A stretch of DNA of 14,444 bases. Origin: an uncultured Muribaculaceae bacterium. Its GTDB lineage: Bacteria; Bacteroidota; Bacteroidia; Bacteroidales; Muribaculaceae. Each line of letters opens with the position of its first letter. Positions within the stretch are counted from its first letter, which is position 1. Position numbers and translations under genes: made by a program. Below the pieces are notes generated by a model, which saw only the letters and a program-made list of their open reading frames with translations, had not been told where the DNA came from and did no database searches. Below, piece by piece: positions 6,849-14,209 of this stretch. Location of the stretch: positions 1 through 14,444 of the forward strand of contig CAJUCQ010000028.1 in the NCBI GenBank assembly GCA_910584905.1, written 5' to 3'.

Positions 6849-8135
6849 ATGGCAATACGTATTTTCCCTCCTCAAGAAATCATTGAGACACGCATAAAGC
6901 TCCCGCTGAGCAAAAGCATCAGCACTCGCGCGCTCGTAATGGCATATCTGACGCCGGGAGTGTCGACGCTCCCGACAGAAGGCATATCCATGTGTACAGA
7001 CACGGCTATCCTGCGCCACAGCCTTGAAAACACGTCGACAAACGTAAACATCGGTGCCGCAGGCACGTCCATGCGGTTTCTCACGGCTCTCTACGCGGCA
7101 ATGCCCGGACGCGAAGTCACTCTCGACGGCTCGGCCCGCATGCACGAACGCCCCGTGGGGCCTCTCGTCGAGGCGCTGCGTTCGCTCGGTGCCCGAATCG
7201 ACTATCTCGGGAAAGAAGGCTTTGCCCCCCTGCGCATTTCCGGGCGTCAGCTCAGCGGCGGAAGCGTCGACATCGACTCGGCCACGTCGTCGCAATACGT
7301 CTCGGCGCTGATGATGATTGCCCCGACAATGGATGCTCCCCTGAAAATACATCTCACAGGCGGCGGCACGGCCTCCTCGCCGTATATCCGCATGACGGCC
7401 GAGATGATGCGGCGCCGCGGCGTGGAAGCCGAAATTTCGGGCTACGACATCCACGTGCCGAACACGCCCTATCTTCGGACAGCCGACGATGCCGAGCCGG
7501 ACTGGAGCGCGGCTACGTTCTGGTATGAAATCGCGGCACTGAGTGCCGGGTGGGTCACCGTCGACGGACTCAGCGCCGACGCCCTTCAGGGCGACCGCGG
7601 CGTGGCCACCATATTCGAGCATATGGGTGTAAACACCGAATATACGCCCGAAGGCGCTGAGCTTTCGGCCCTCCCCGACCTCTATGCGCGCATCGACGGC
7701 GACTTCGCCGACATGCCCGACGCCGTCCCCGGGATAGCCGTCACCGCCGCCATGCTGGGCATCCCCTTCCGCCTATCGGGCGTTTCTGCGCTGAAAGTCA
7801 AGGAATGCGACCGCCTCGCGGCCCTCCGCGAAGAACTTCTTAAGTTCGGTATCATCCTCGAAAGCGAGGTTGAAAGCGGGTCGGATGTGATAGCATGGGA
7901 AGGCCGCCGGGCACATGTAAGAGAAATACCAGTAATCGATACCCGCGACGACCATCGCATCGCTATGGCTTTTGCTCCGACGGCGATATTCATTCCCGGA
8001 ATAGTAATCGAAAATCCGTCGGTGACAGACAAATCATACCCCGGCTTCTGGGAAGCACTGAGGGATGCCGGATTCATCGTTCAGGACGCCGACTCACCTT
8101 TCCCCGAAGCCTTCACCACGGAGGGCGGCGAATAA
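6849..8135 (+). CDS. aroA: 3-phosphoshikimate 1-carboxyvinyltransferase (EPSP synthase)
   Basis: AroA joins shikimate-3-phosphate and phosphoenolpyruvate to give EPSP, the penultimate step to chorismate. The 428-residue protein has the normal length and motifs: LPLSKSISTR (K22, R27), GAAGTSMRFLTAL (about 69-80), RPVGPLVEALRSLGA, SSQYVSALMM, EPDWSAATFWYE, KVKECDRLAAL and DTRDDHRIAMAF. The usual Asn-Ala-Gly-Thr of the PEP loop is here Ala-Ala-Gly-Thr, and the EPDWSAA segment is what I associate with Bacteroidota enzymes. Its TAA overlaps the ATG of the next gene (TAATG), indicating translational coupling. Confidence 0.97.
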   Translation: MAIRIFPPQEIIETRIKLPLSKSISTRALVMAYLTPGVSTLPTEGISMCTDTAILRHSLENTSTNVNIGAAGTSMRFLTALYAAMPGREVTLDGSARMHERPVGPLVEALRSLGARIDYLGKEGFAPLRISGRQLSGGSVDIDSATSSQYVSALMMIAPTMDAPLKIHLTGGGTASSPYIRMTAEMMRRRGVEAEISGYDIHVPNTPYLRTADDAEPDWSAATFWYEIAALSAGWVTVDGLSADALQGDRGVATIFEHMGVNTEYTPEGAELSALPDLYARIDGDFADMPDAVPGIAVTAAMLGIPFRLSGVSALKVKECDRLAALREELLKFGIILESEVESGSDVIAWEGRRAHVREIPVIDTRDDHRIAMAFAPTAIFIPGIVIENPSVTDKSYPGFWEALRDAGFIVQDADSPFPEAFTTEGGE

Positions 8136-8584
8136 TGGAGGCGGCCCTTATTATCGTCGCGGCGCTTGTCGGCGTCGGCGCTATTCTCTATGTCCATCAC
8201 CGCTTATGCGGCACCAAATCTTCAGCCACCCCTCCGGTCAGAGAGGAGATGCCGGCGCAAGCGCATACGCCGTCCGACGACGGATGTTGCGGCCTGCATG
8301 CCACCTGCGAGCGCGATTCGCTCATTGATGCCGTCAGCCCTGAAATAGAGTACTTCGATGACGAAGAGCTTGACCGCTTCGCCGGCCGTCGCCCCGAAAG
8401 CTACGACGACGATGAAATCGAAGAGTTCCGCGAAGTACTTTTGTCGATGCCTGCCGACAATATCGCACCGTGGGCACGAAGCATCAGTCTGCGCGGCATC
8501 AGTCTCCCCGGTTGCATCGCCGACGAACTTCTGCTTATAGTAAGCGAAGCGCGGGCCGAGCGCTCCGGCAAACCCAAGGTCTGA
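8135..8584 (+). CDS. small membrane-anchored Cys-containing protein, unknown function
   Basis: A 149-residue protein with one N-terminal hydrophobic helix (about residues 3-20) and no obvious signal cleavage site. A short Pro-rich linker leads to the Cys cluster DGCCGLHATCERDSL (C51, C52, C58), then an acidic segment rich in Asp/Glu (about 70-100), and the end ISLPGCIADELLLIVSEAR with C127. It resembles a conserved Bacteroidales hypothetical family, by my recollection, with no assigned role. The start overlaps the aroA stop by one base, and the metal permease begins two bases after its stop, so the three genes are tightly coupled. A metal-binding or redox role next to the permease is inference only. 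Confidence 0.85.
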   Translation: MEAALIIVAALVGVGAILYVHHRLCGTKSSATPPVREEMPAQAHTPSDDGCCGLHATCERDSLIDAVSPEIEYFDDEELDRFAGRRPESYDDDEIEEFREVLLSMPADNIAPWARSISLRGISLPGCIADELLLIVSEARAERSGKPKV

Positions 8585-8586
8585 AT

Positions 8587-9408
8587 ATGAACTTCTTAGA
8601 AATACTCACATATCCTTTTTTTCAGAATGCCCTCGCCGCAGTGGTGATGCTCAGCATCTGCTCGGCAATAATAGGGACCTACGTCATCAGCCGCCGCATG
8701 GTGGCAATATCGGGCGGCATCACCCATGCCTGCTTCGGCGGGCTCGGCCTCGGCTATTATCTCGGCATCAGCCCTCTGGCGACAGCGGCCGGATTCGCCG
8801 TGGCCTCGTCGGCCGCTGTCGAATGGATGTCGCGCCGTCTTGATATCCGCGAAGACTCGGCCATAGCTGTTGTCTGGGCCATCGGCATGGCCGTAGGGGT
8901 GCTTTTCGTGTTCCTAACGCCGGGCTATGTCCCCGAGCTGAACGCCTTCCTTTTCGGCAATGTCCTCACCGTGTCGGGGGCTGACCTCGCGGCTTTCGGG
9001 GTCTTTACAGTCGTGCTCACGGCCTTCTTCTTCAGTAGGCGGCGCACAATCATCGCATGCGCCTTCGACCCTGACTTCGCGCGCGTGGCCGGTTTGCCTG
9101 TGAATTTCATAAGCTATGCAATGACCGTGCTCGTGGCCATATGTATCGTTCTGACAATACGTGTTGCGGGAATAATGATGCTTATGTCGATGCTGTCGCT
9201 GCCGATGATGGCCGCGGAGACTTTTTCGTCGCGTTTCATTCCGGTGATGCGCTCGTCGGTGGCAATATCTCTGCTATGCTCGGTCGCAGGCCTTTTTGCG
9301 TCGGCCATTATAGATGTTCCGGCTTCGGCGCTGATTGTGTTGCTGATGTCGGGGGTATATGTTGCGGCGCGGACAGCGAAGGGGCTCGCACGGGCAGTCC
9401 GGGGGTAA
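8587..9408 (+). CDS. metal ABC transporter permease (ABC-3 / ZnuB-like)
   Basis: A 273-residue integral membrane protein with about eight hydrophobic helices. It contains GGITHACFGGLGLGYYLG, the counterpart of the SxAxSHAxLPG motif of ABC-3 permeases, and a C-terminal RVAGIMMLMSMLSLPMMAAE segment typical of ZnuB/MntB-like proteins. In the family this subunit forms the inner-membrane pathway for Zn2+, Mn2+ or Fe2+ import, together with an ATPase and a periplasmic binding protein. Neither partner is encoded in the window, so it must work with subunits encoded elsewhere. I took the ATG at 8587, two bases after the preceding stop; upstream in-frame codons lie inside the previous gene. The metal cannot be assigned. 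Confidence 0.93.
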   Translation: MNFLEILTYPFFQNALAAVVMLSICSAIIGTYVISRRMVAISGGITHACFGGLGLGYYLGISPLATAAGFAVASSAAVEWMSRRLDIREDSAIAVVWAIGMAVGVLFVFLTPGYVPELNAFLFGNVLTVSGADLAAFGVFTVVLTAFFFSRRRTIIACAFDPDFARVAGLPVNFISYAMTVLVAICIVLTIRVAGIMMLMSMLSLPMMAAETFSSRFIPVMRSSVAISLLCSVAGLFASAIIDVPASALIVLLMSGVYVAARTAKGLARAVRG

Positions 9409-9423
9409 TGGTGATGAAGGGCT

Positions 9424-9867
9424 TCAAACGGCGTGGCCGTCCGCGTCCGCTGACTCCCGCTTGGTCAGATATGCCGAGCATATCCCGATGACTTGACGGC
9501 ACTGATTTTCGTCGAAATAGCCCATGTGTACAAGATGGCGGGGCAGGCCCATGCGCAACGACAGCCATGAATAAGCTTTGTAGCGCGAAGCTTTGTAGCG
9601 CTTCTGCCATATAAGGTCAAAGACGCGGTGCGCCTCGCGGCGCAAGCCTCGGAGTTCGGCAGTGGCAAGACGCCCCATGGCTTCGCTCGAATAGCGGTGG
9701 CATCCAACCCATGCGGAGCAGTGGCGGCAAAGATAATATCTCCCCGTCGCCTCCGGGCTTCGGCGGCCGAAGATCTCGTCGGCGTCCACAAGCTCGGGAA
9801 CGCCCCCGCAATAGGGACATTTCCGGGCCGTGAATATCAGTTTTTGCTCGTCGGTGAACTTTGCCAT
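9424..9867 (-). CDS. zinc-ribbon protein of the DUF3268 type
   Basis: A 147-residue cytoplasmic protein. The N-terminal half has two CxxC pairs, CPYCGG (C17, C20) and CRHC (C47, C50), forming a probable zinc ribbon. AWVGCHRYSSEAMGRLATAELRGLRREAH follows in shorter recognisable pieces (VGCH, GRLA, ELRGLRREAH, FDLIW), which match the 'zinc-finger-containing' DUF3268 family known from bacteria and phages. The C-terminal half is helical and basic-aromatic. Its ATG lies two bases after the rluA-like stop, so it is the third gene of the topA operon. It converges with the metal permease, 15 bases separating the two stops, and no terminator is visible. Nucleic-acid binding is plausible but unproven. 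Confidence 0.88.
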   Translation of the reverse strand: MAKFTDEQKLIFTARKCPYCGGVPELVDADEIFGRRSPEATGRYYLCRHCSAWVGCHRYSSEAMGRLATAELRGLRREAHRVFDLIWQKRYKASRYKAYSWLSLRMGLPRHLVHMGYFDENQCRQVIGICSAYLTKRESADADGHAV

Positions 9868-9869
9868 CC

Positions 9870-10826
9870 TCAGAGGAGCTTGGCAAAGGAGGCCGGCAGT
9901 GCAGACGTGAAACTCATGTCGCGTCGCGTGACGGGGTGCACGAATCTCAGCGTTTGCGCGTGCAGGGCGAGACGGTGGATAGGCGATGCCTCGGCTCCGT
10001 AGCGGCGGTCGCCGACGATGACGTGGCCGGTATCTTTCATGTGAACGCGAATCTGGTTCTTGCGTCCGGTGGCAAGGCTGAGCTCTACCATCGAATAGCG
10101 TCCGCGCTTTTTGACGGTGCGGTAGTTTGTGACGGCAAGGACGCCTTTCTTGGGGTCGGGCGTCGAATACATCTCATGCGCCGCGTTTTCGGCCAAATAG
10201 CTACGGATGACACCTTCTTCAGGGTCGATGACGCCGTGGACTATGGCTATATACTTGCGTTCGAGCACCATATTGTTCCAGTTGTGCTGCATCGTATCTT
10301 TCGCCTGAATGTTTTTCGCAAACATCATAAGGCCTGAGGTCTGCTGGTCGAGACGATGGACGATAAAGAGCTTGTTGCGCGCGTCCTTGCGCTTGAGGTA
10401 GTCGCGCAGGAGCGAATATGCCGTTCCTTCTTTTTTCTTGTCGGTGCCCATCGAAAGGAGTCCGTAGCCCTTGTTCACCACGATTATGTCGTCGTCCTCG
10501 TAGACAATCTTCAACCGCGGGTTGCTGAAGGTCTGGAACTCGCGCGTGGTGTTGACGCTTACAGCATCGCCTTCCGAAAGGGGGCGGTTGAAGCTCGTTG
10601 TGACGCTGCCGTTGACCATCACCTGATTATACTTGAGGTAGTCCTTTACGGTGGTGCGCTTACGGTCGGAGAGTCGATCGAAGAGGAATTCAAGCAATCC
10701 GAGCCCGTCGTCCGGCTTTGCGGCGCGGGAAAGGTCATCCGCCGTGACGGTAAAATTGAGAATAATATCCGGCTTGAGACGCGGACCGTTTGTGCCGGGT
10801 TTAGCAGCGAGAGGTTTTCGGGACAT
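9870..10826 (-). CDS. RluA-family rRNA/tRNA pseudouridine synthase
   Basis: A 318-residue enzyme that isomerises specific uridines in rRNA or tRNA to pseudouridine. A basic N-terminal tail is followed by an S4-type RNA-binding domain (about 42-92, LLEFLFDRL...YNQVMVNG...GDAVSV) and the RluA catalytic domain. The catalytic aspartate is D160 in VHRLDQQTSGLMMFAK. Later motifs are LERKYIAIVHG, ATGRKNQIRVHM and IHRLALHAQTLRF. The exact target position (RluC-, RluD- or TruC-like) cannot be assigned. It starts six bases after the topA stop and ends two bases before the DUF3268 gene, a tight operon. Confidence 0.95.
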   Translation of the reverse strand: MSRKPLAAKPGTNGPRLKPDIILNFTVTADDLSRAAKPDDGLGLLEFLFDRLSDRKRTTVKDYLKYNQVMVNGSVTTSFNRPLSEGDAVSVNTTREFQTFSNPRLKIVYEDDDIIVVNKGYGLLSMGTDKKKEGTAYSLLRDYLKRKDARNKLFIVHRLDQQTSGLMMFAKNIQAKDTMQHNWNNMVLERKYIAIVHGVIDPEEGVIRSYLAENAAHEMYSTPDPKKGVLAVTNYRTVKKRGRYSMVELSLATGRKNQIRVHMKDTGHVIVGDRRYGAEASPIHRLALHAQTLRFVHPVTRRDMSFTSALPASFAKLL

Positions 10827-10832
10827 AGGAGA

Positions 10833-13178
10833 TTACTTTTTTCGACGCGCTCCTGCACGCCTGGGTTTGGCGGGTGCTTCGTCAGCAGCCTTGATTATTT
10901 CCATTGCTTCCTCATAGCTGAGATCGCCGGGCGACGCCACGCTCTTCGGAATCTTATAGTTCGATTTCTTGTACACGATATAAGGGCCGTAGCGTCCGTT
11001 GAGGATACGCAACTCGGCATCCTCGTCGAAGGTTTTCATGACCTTGGATGCGTCCTCGCGGCGCTTGGCGTCAATCAGCTCCACGGCCTGCCCGAGAGTG
11101 AGTTCGGCCGGGGGCGTCTCCGCCGGAATGCTGACGAATTTGCCGTCGTGCTTGACATAAGGGCCGAATCGCCCTATGGCCACACTGACTTCTTTGCCTT
11201 CATAGTCGCCGAGAATGCGGGGGAATTCGAAGAGTTTCAGGGCTTCTTCGAGCGTGATGTCCTGAATGGACTGGTCTTTGTGGAGTGAGGCGAAACGCGG
11301 CTTTTCTTCGCCCTCGGTATCGCCGATTTGCACCACAGGACCGAAGCGTCCGATTTTCACGCTTACCGGCAGGCCGGTCGCCGGGTCGACGCCGAGACGT
11401 CGCTCGCCGAATTTAGGCCCGGTCTTGTGCGAAAGGGCCCCTTCGACAGCCGGGTGGAACATGCCGTAGAAATTCGATATTTCCTCGTTCCAAGGGAGCT
11501 TGCCCTCGGCAATGTCGTCGAAGCGCTCTTCTATGCGGGCGGTGAAGTTATAGTCGAGGATGTCGGGGAAATATTCTGTCAGGAATTCGTTTACAATCAT
11601 GCCTATGTCCGTGGGGACGAGCTTTCCGCGGTCGCTTCCGGCATTCTCCGTGCGGGTGGCCGCCGTGATTTTGCCACCGGATAGCGTGAGCGTCTCGAAA
11701 TCGCGTGGGGTGCCCTCCTTTTCGCCTCGGACCACATACTCGCGCTGCTGTATCGTCGAAATTGTCGGAGCGTATGTCGACGGACGACCGATGCCGAGTT
11801 CTTCCATCTTCTTCACAAGTGATGCCTCCGTATAGCGCGGAGGGTGCTGTGTGAAGCGCTCGACAGCGGCGATTTCCTCGCACGAAAGGGTCTCGCCGCC
11901 CGAAAGCGCGGGGAGGCGTCCGTCGGCACCGCTTTCTTCGAGGTTATCGTCCTCGCGGCTTTCAAGATACATGCGCAGGAAGCCGTCGAATTTTATCACC
12001 TCGCCCGTGGCCGTGAATGACTCGGGACGCCCGGAAATGCGGATGTCAACGGTCGTCTTCTCAACCTCGGCGTCGGCCATCTGCGAAGCCAAAGCGCGCT
12101 TGCGGATGAGGGCATAGAGCTTTTTCTCCTGCGCCGTGGCTTCGTCGATAGTCTCACGCGAGATATAGGTGGGGCGTATGGCTTCGTGGGCCTCCTGCGC
12201 ACCTTTCGATGACGTATGGAAGCGACGTACGTGGAGATAACGCTCGCCAAGCTTCGACACAATCTCTTCCGACATGGCCGCAAGAGCCTCGTTTGAGAGA
12301 TTTACCGAGTCGGTACGCATATAGGTGATATGACCGTTCTCGTAAAGCTTCTGGGCTATCATCATCGTCTGAGACACCGAAAATCCGAGCTTGCGGGCAG
12401 CCTCCTGCTGGAGTGTCGAGGTGGTGAATGGCGGCGCCGGGCTCTTGCGCAAGGGCTTGACTGCTATTTCTCCGACAGTGAAAACCGATTGCGAGCAATC
12501 CTCAAGAAACGCGCGGGCTTCAGCCGGCCCTGAAAGACGGCGTCCCAGCTCGGCCTTGAACACAGGGCCGGACGCGGCCGAAAAACGCCCCGTGACGCGG
12601 AAATAAGGCTCGGATACAAAATTCTTTATCTCATTCTCACGTTCGACTATGAGACGCACGGCCACCGACTGCACACGCCCGGCCGAAAGCGCCGGCTTCA
12701 GACGCTTCCACAACACCGGCGACAGCTCGAAACCCACAATGCGGTCAAGCACACGCCGCGCCTGCTGAGCGTCGACACGGCCGATGTCGATGCCTCGTGG
12801 ATTGTCAATGGCATGCAGTATCGCGTTTTTAGTGATTTCATGAAACACAATGCGCCGCGTATTCTCGGGTTTAAGCCCCAGCACCTCATAAAGATGCCAT
12901 GCGATAGCCTCTCCTTCGCGGTCTTCATCGGAAGCGAGCCACACCATACGCGCCTGTCGGGCCGCCTTCTTCAGCTCGCTCACAAGCTGGGCCTTATCCT
13001 CGGGGATTTCATATATGGGTTCGAAATCCTTTTCTACATCAATACTGAAACTGCGCTTCTTCAAGTCGCGGATATGACCGAAACTCGACATAACCCTATA
13101 ATCAGGCCCAAGAAATTTTTCGATTGTCTTGGCCTTGGCGGGCGATTCGACTATTACAAGATTACCGGGTGTGCTCAT
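10833..13178 (-). CDS. topA: DNA topoisomerase I (type IA)
   Basis: TopA relaxes negatively supercoiled DNA through a transient 5'-phosphotyrosine single-strand break. The 781-residue protein has a TOPRIM domain (IVESPAKAKTIEKFLG, E11; SDEDREGE, D84, D86, E88), the type IA core and the active-site tyrosine Y286 in GHITYMRTDSVNLS. The C-terminal 200 residues lack tetra-Cys zinc fingers. Instead they carry three GRFGP/GRYGP repeats (KIGRFGPVVQ, AIGRFGPYVK, LNGRYGPYIV) of the topoisomerase C-terminal-repeat type and a basic tail PRRAGARRKK. This zinc-free tail is usual for Bacteroidota TopA. It is the first gene of topA-rluA-DUF3268, transcribed from the promoter at 13234-13264. Confidence 0.98.
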   Translation of the reverse strand: MSTPGNLVIVESPAKAKTIEKFLGPDYRVMSSFGHIRDLKKRSFSIDVEKDFEPIYEIPEDKAQLVSELKKAARQARMVWLASDEDREGEAIAWHLYEVLGLKPENTRRIVFHEITKNAILHAIDNPRGIDIGRVDAQQARRVLDRIVGFELSPVLWKRLKPALSAGRVQSVAVRLIVERENEIKNFVSEPYFRVTGRFSAASGPVFKAELGRRLSGPAEARAFLEDCSQSVFTVGEIAVKPLRKSPAPPFTTSTLQQEAARKLGFSVSQTMMIAQKLYENGHITYMRTDSVNLSNEALAAMSEEIVSKLGERYLHVRRFHTSSKGAQEAHEAIRPTYISRETIDEATAQEKKLYALIRKRALASQMADAEVEKTTVDIRISGRPESFTATGEVIKFDGFLRMYLESREDDNLEESGADGRLPALSGGETLSCEEIAAVERFTQHPPRYTEASLVKKMEELGIGRPSTYAPTISTIQQREYVVRGEKEGTPRDFETLTLSGGKITAATRTENAGSDRGKLVPTDIGMIVNEFLTEYFPDILDYNFTARIEERFDDIAEGKLPWNEEISNFYGMFHPAVEGALSHKTGPKFGERRLGVDPATGLPVSVKIGRFGPVVQIGDTEGEEKPRFASLHKDQSIQDITLEEALKLFEFPRILGDYEGKEVSVAIGRFGPYVKHDGKFVSIPAETPPAELTLGQAVELIDAKRREDASKVMKTFDEDAELRILNGRYGPYIVYKKSNYKIPKSVASPGDLSYEEAMEIIKAADEAPAKPRRAGARRKK

Positions 13179-13233
13179 GTGCTGTTATGCAAATATATAT
13201 ATTCAGGTGGGGCATTATCATAATTTCAAACGA

Positions 13234-13264
13234 CAAAATTACATATTTTTTCTTATTTGGGCAA
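13234..13264 (-). promoter_or_regulatory. Bacteroidota-type promoter for the topA operon
   Basis: On the minus strand, TTG (complement of 13262-13264), 20 bases, TAATTTTG (complement of 13234-13241). The leader to the topA ATG at 13178 would be about 50 bases and is AT-rich, including an ATATATAT tract. A second -7-like word, TATATTTG (complement of 13190-13197), lies closer to the gene but has no TTG at the right distance. Confidence 0.85.
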
Positions 13265-13571
13265 ATTTGTTGATTTTCAGAGGGGTTCGGGAGGGCACGG
13301 GTACTAATCGTGTACTTTTGTGGAAGTTGACGGAAAGCCGAGGAAATTGAATTTTGGATTTTTGGCTTGTATTAAGGATTTTTAACTGTTGGGATTTGCC
13401 TGTTTTTACCTATGACAACACCGGAAAGTGCACCTCTCGCAGCCCCATAATCGGGGTCACTATGAAGTAGCTGTAACTCCAATTCGTAATTTTGCGCACA
13501 AAAGTACTCATAATTTTTGATATTTAATAATGTCAGATGATTAAATCTGAAATATACTTCGCTGGACTTCG
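13265..13571. other. AT-rich intergenic region upstream of topA, no supportable gene
   Basis: About 300 bases between the topA promoter and the first repeat copy. It contains a plus-strand -7-like word, TACTTTTG at 13313-13320, without an exact TTG 20 bases before it; a CCCC/GGGG hairpin at 13443-13456; and the palindrome at 13486-13507. A minus-strand open frame of 81 codons (13372-13617) begins inside the repeat and resembles nothing I know, so I leave it uncalled. Confidence 0.5.
13486..13507. other. palindrome resembling a tyrosine-recombinase core site
   Basis: GTAATTTTG (13486-13494) and CAAAAGTAC (13499-13507) are inverted copies with one mismatch, separated by CGCA. The left arm plus the next base reads GTAATTTTGC, matching GTANNTTTGC, which I recall as the core-type site of CTnDOT-family elements. 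Each arm also matches the -7 promoter word TAnnTTTG, so two face-to-face promoter elements or an operator are alternatives. Neither has a correctly spaced TTG. No second att copy is available in the window to test the idea. Confidence 0.35.
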
Positions 13572-13795
13572 CTGCGATGCTGGACATCGAATAGCCGTGT
13601 CGCCGGAAGATGTGCAACCGAGGACGGTTGTCCGCATCTTACGACTGAACACGGTCATTCCATGTCCCGCAGGTAATTCAATCCACGGGGATAAAGACCG
13701 TCATTTGCCCTGCACCTTCGCTGCTCTACGGCTTGAACAAATGCCGGACATTATCTTGTTCCGGGATTGCATACTCCATTCTTTTTCTTATTGCC
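13572..13795 (+). repeat. structured direct repeat, copy 1
   Basis: About 224 bases repeated at 13843-14069 with most positions identical. It holds a hairpin CGATG-CTGGA-CATCG (13575-13589). Then CCGTGT (13595-13600) pairs with ACACGG (13649-13654) and encloses a second hairpin in which AAGATG and CAACCG (13607-13620) pair with CGGTTG and CATCTT (13625-13640). Towards the end, GAACAA/TTGTTC (13735-13761) or, alternatively, CCGGA/TCCGG can pair. No protein-level repeat is preserved. Confidence 0.8.
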
Positions 13796-13803
13796 TGATT
13801 GTT

Positions 13804-13817
13804 GTCCTTGACAGGAC
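13804..13817 (+). other. small hairpin between the repeat copies
   Basis: GTCCT (13804-13808) and AGGAC (13813-13817) form a stem around the loop TGAC. There is no T-run after it, so it is not a simple terminator. It has no counterpart after copy 2. Confidence 0.4.
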
Positions 13818-13842
13818 GGTTCCGGATTTCTACATTGTCTCA

Positions 13843-14069
13843 CTACGATGCTCGACATCGAATAGCCGTGTCGCCGGAAGATGTACAACCGGGGACGGTT
13901 GTCCGCATCTTACGACTGAACACGGCCATCCCATGCCCCGCACAGGTTTTCAATCCACGGAGATAAAGACCGTCATTTGCCCTGCGCCTCCGCTACTCTA
14001 TGGCTTGAACAAATGCCGGACATTATCCTGTTCCGGGATTGCACTCTCCTTTCTTTTCTCTTTCTGCCA
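13843..14069 (+). repeat. structured direct repeat, copy 2
   Basis: This is the second copy, offset 271 bases from the first at its start. The stems CGATG/CATCG (13846-13860), CCGTGT/ACACGG (13866-13871 with 13920-13925) and AAGATG+CAACCG/CGGTTG+CATCTT (13878-13911) are all unchanged, while the hairpin loops differ (CTGGA to CTCGA, AGGA to GGGA). Most differences from copy 1 are transitions in both directions, with one small indel near 13940, meaning ordinary divergence of an old duplication. The TTGTTC arm is CTGTTC here, so that late stem is weaker. Confidence 0.8.
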
Positions 14070-14099
14070 TTTTCTTGTTTCCCCGGATTTTTCATTATG

Positions 14100-14127
14100 A
14101 TGCCGTTCAGTAAAGTCCGGCATTTTT
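14100..14127 (+). terminator. terminator-like hairpin after repeat copy 2
   Basis: ATGCCG (14100-14105) pairs with CGGCAT (14118-14123), immediately followed by a T5 run (14123-14127). The stem is short and the loop is 12 bases, so termination would be modest. Its position, 30 bases past copy 2, would suit the end of a plus-strand transcript covering the repeats. Confidence 0.4.
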
Positions 14128-14209
14128 GATTTCAATGTCGTCCTGTCGCTTTCCTGTATATCGGGGAGGCCATTTTCATCTGATGCGTACCTGAGTCTTG
14201 TGGGTCTCT

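Noticed and set aside
9409..9423. Terminator between the convergent permease and DUF3268 genes
   Set aside because: The TGAAGGGCTTCA palindrome has too short a loop and no T-run.
10356..11288. 310-codon plus-strand open frame across rluA-like and topA genes
   Set aside because: It is a shadow of two well-supported minus-strand genes.
13572..14069. Template/variable repeat pair of a diversity-generating retroelement
   Set aside because: Differences are transitions in both directions plus an indel, not confined to adenines of one copy, and no reverse transcriptase or target gene is present.
13572..14069. CRISPR array
   Set aside because: Only two copies of a 225-nt unit; there are no short repeats with regular spacers and no cas genes.
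13537..14100. 187-codon plus-strand open frame across both repeat copies
   Set aside because: The two copies are translated in different frames, so the protein does not preserve the repeat; the signal is at the nucleotide level.
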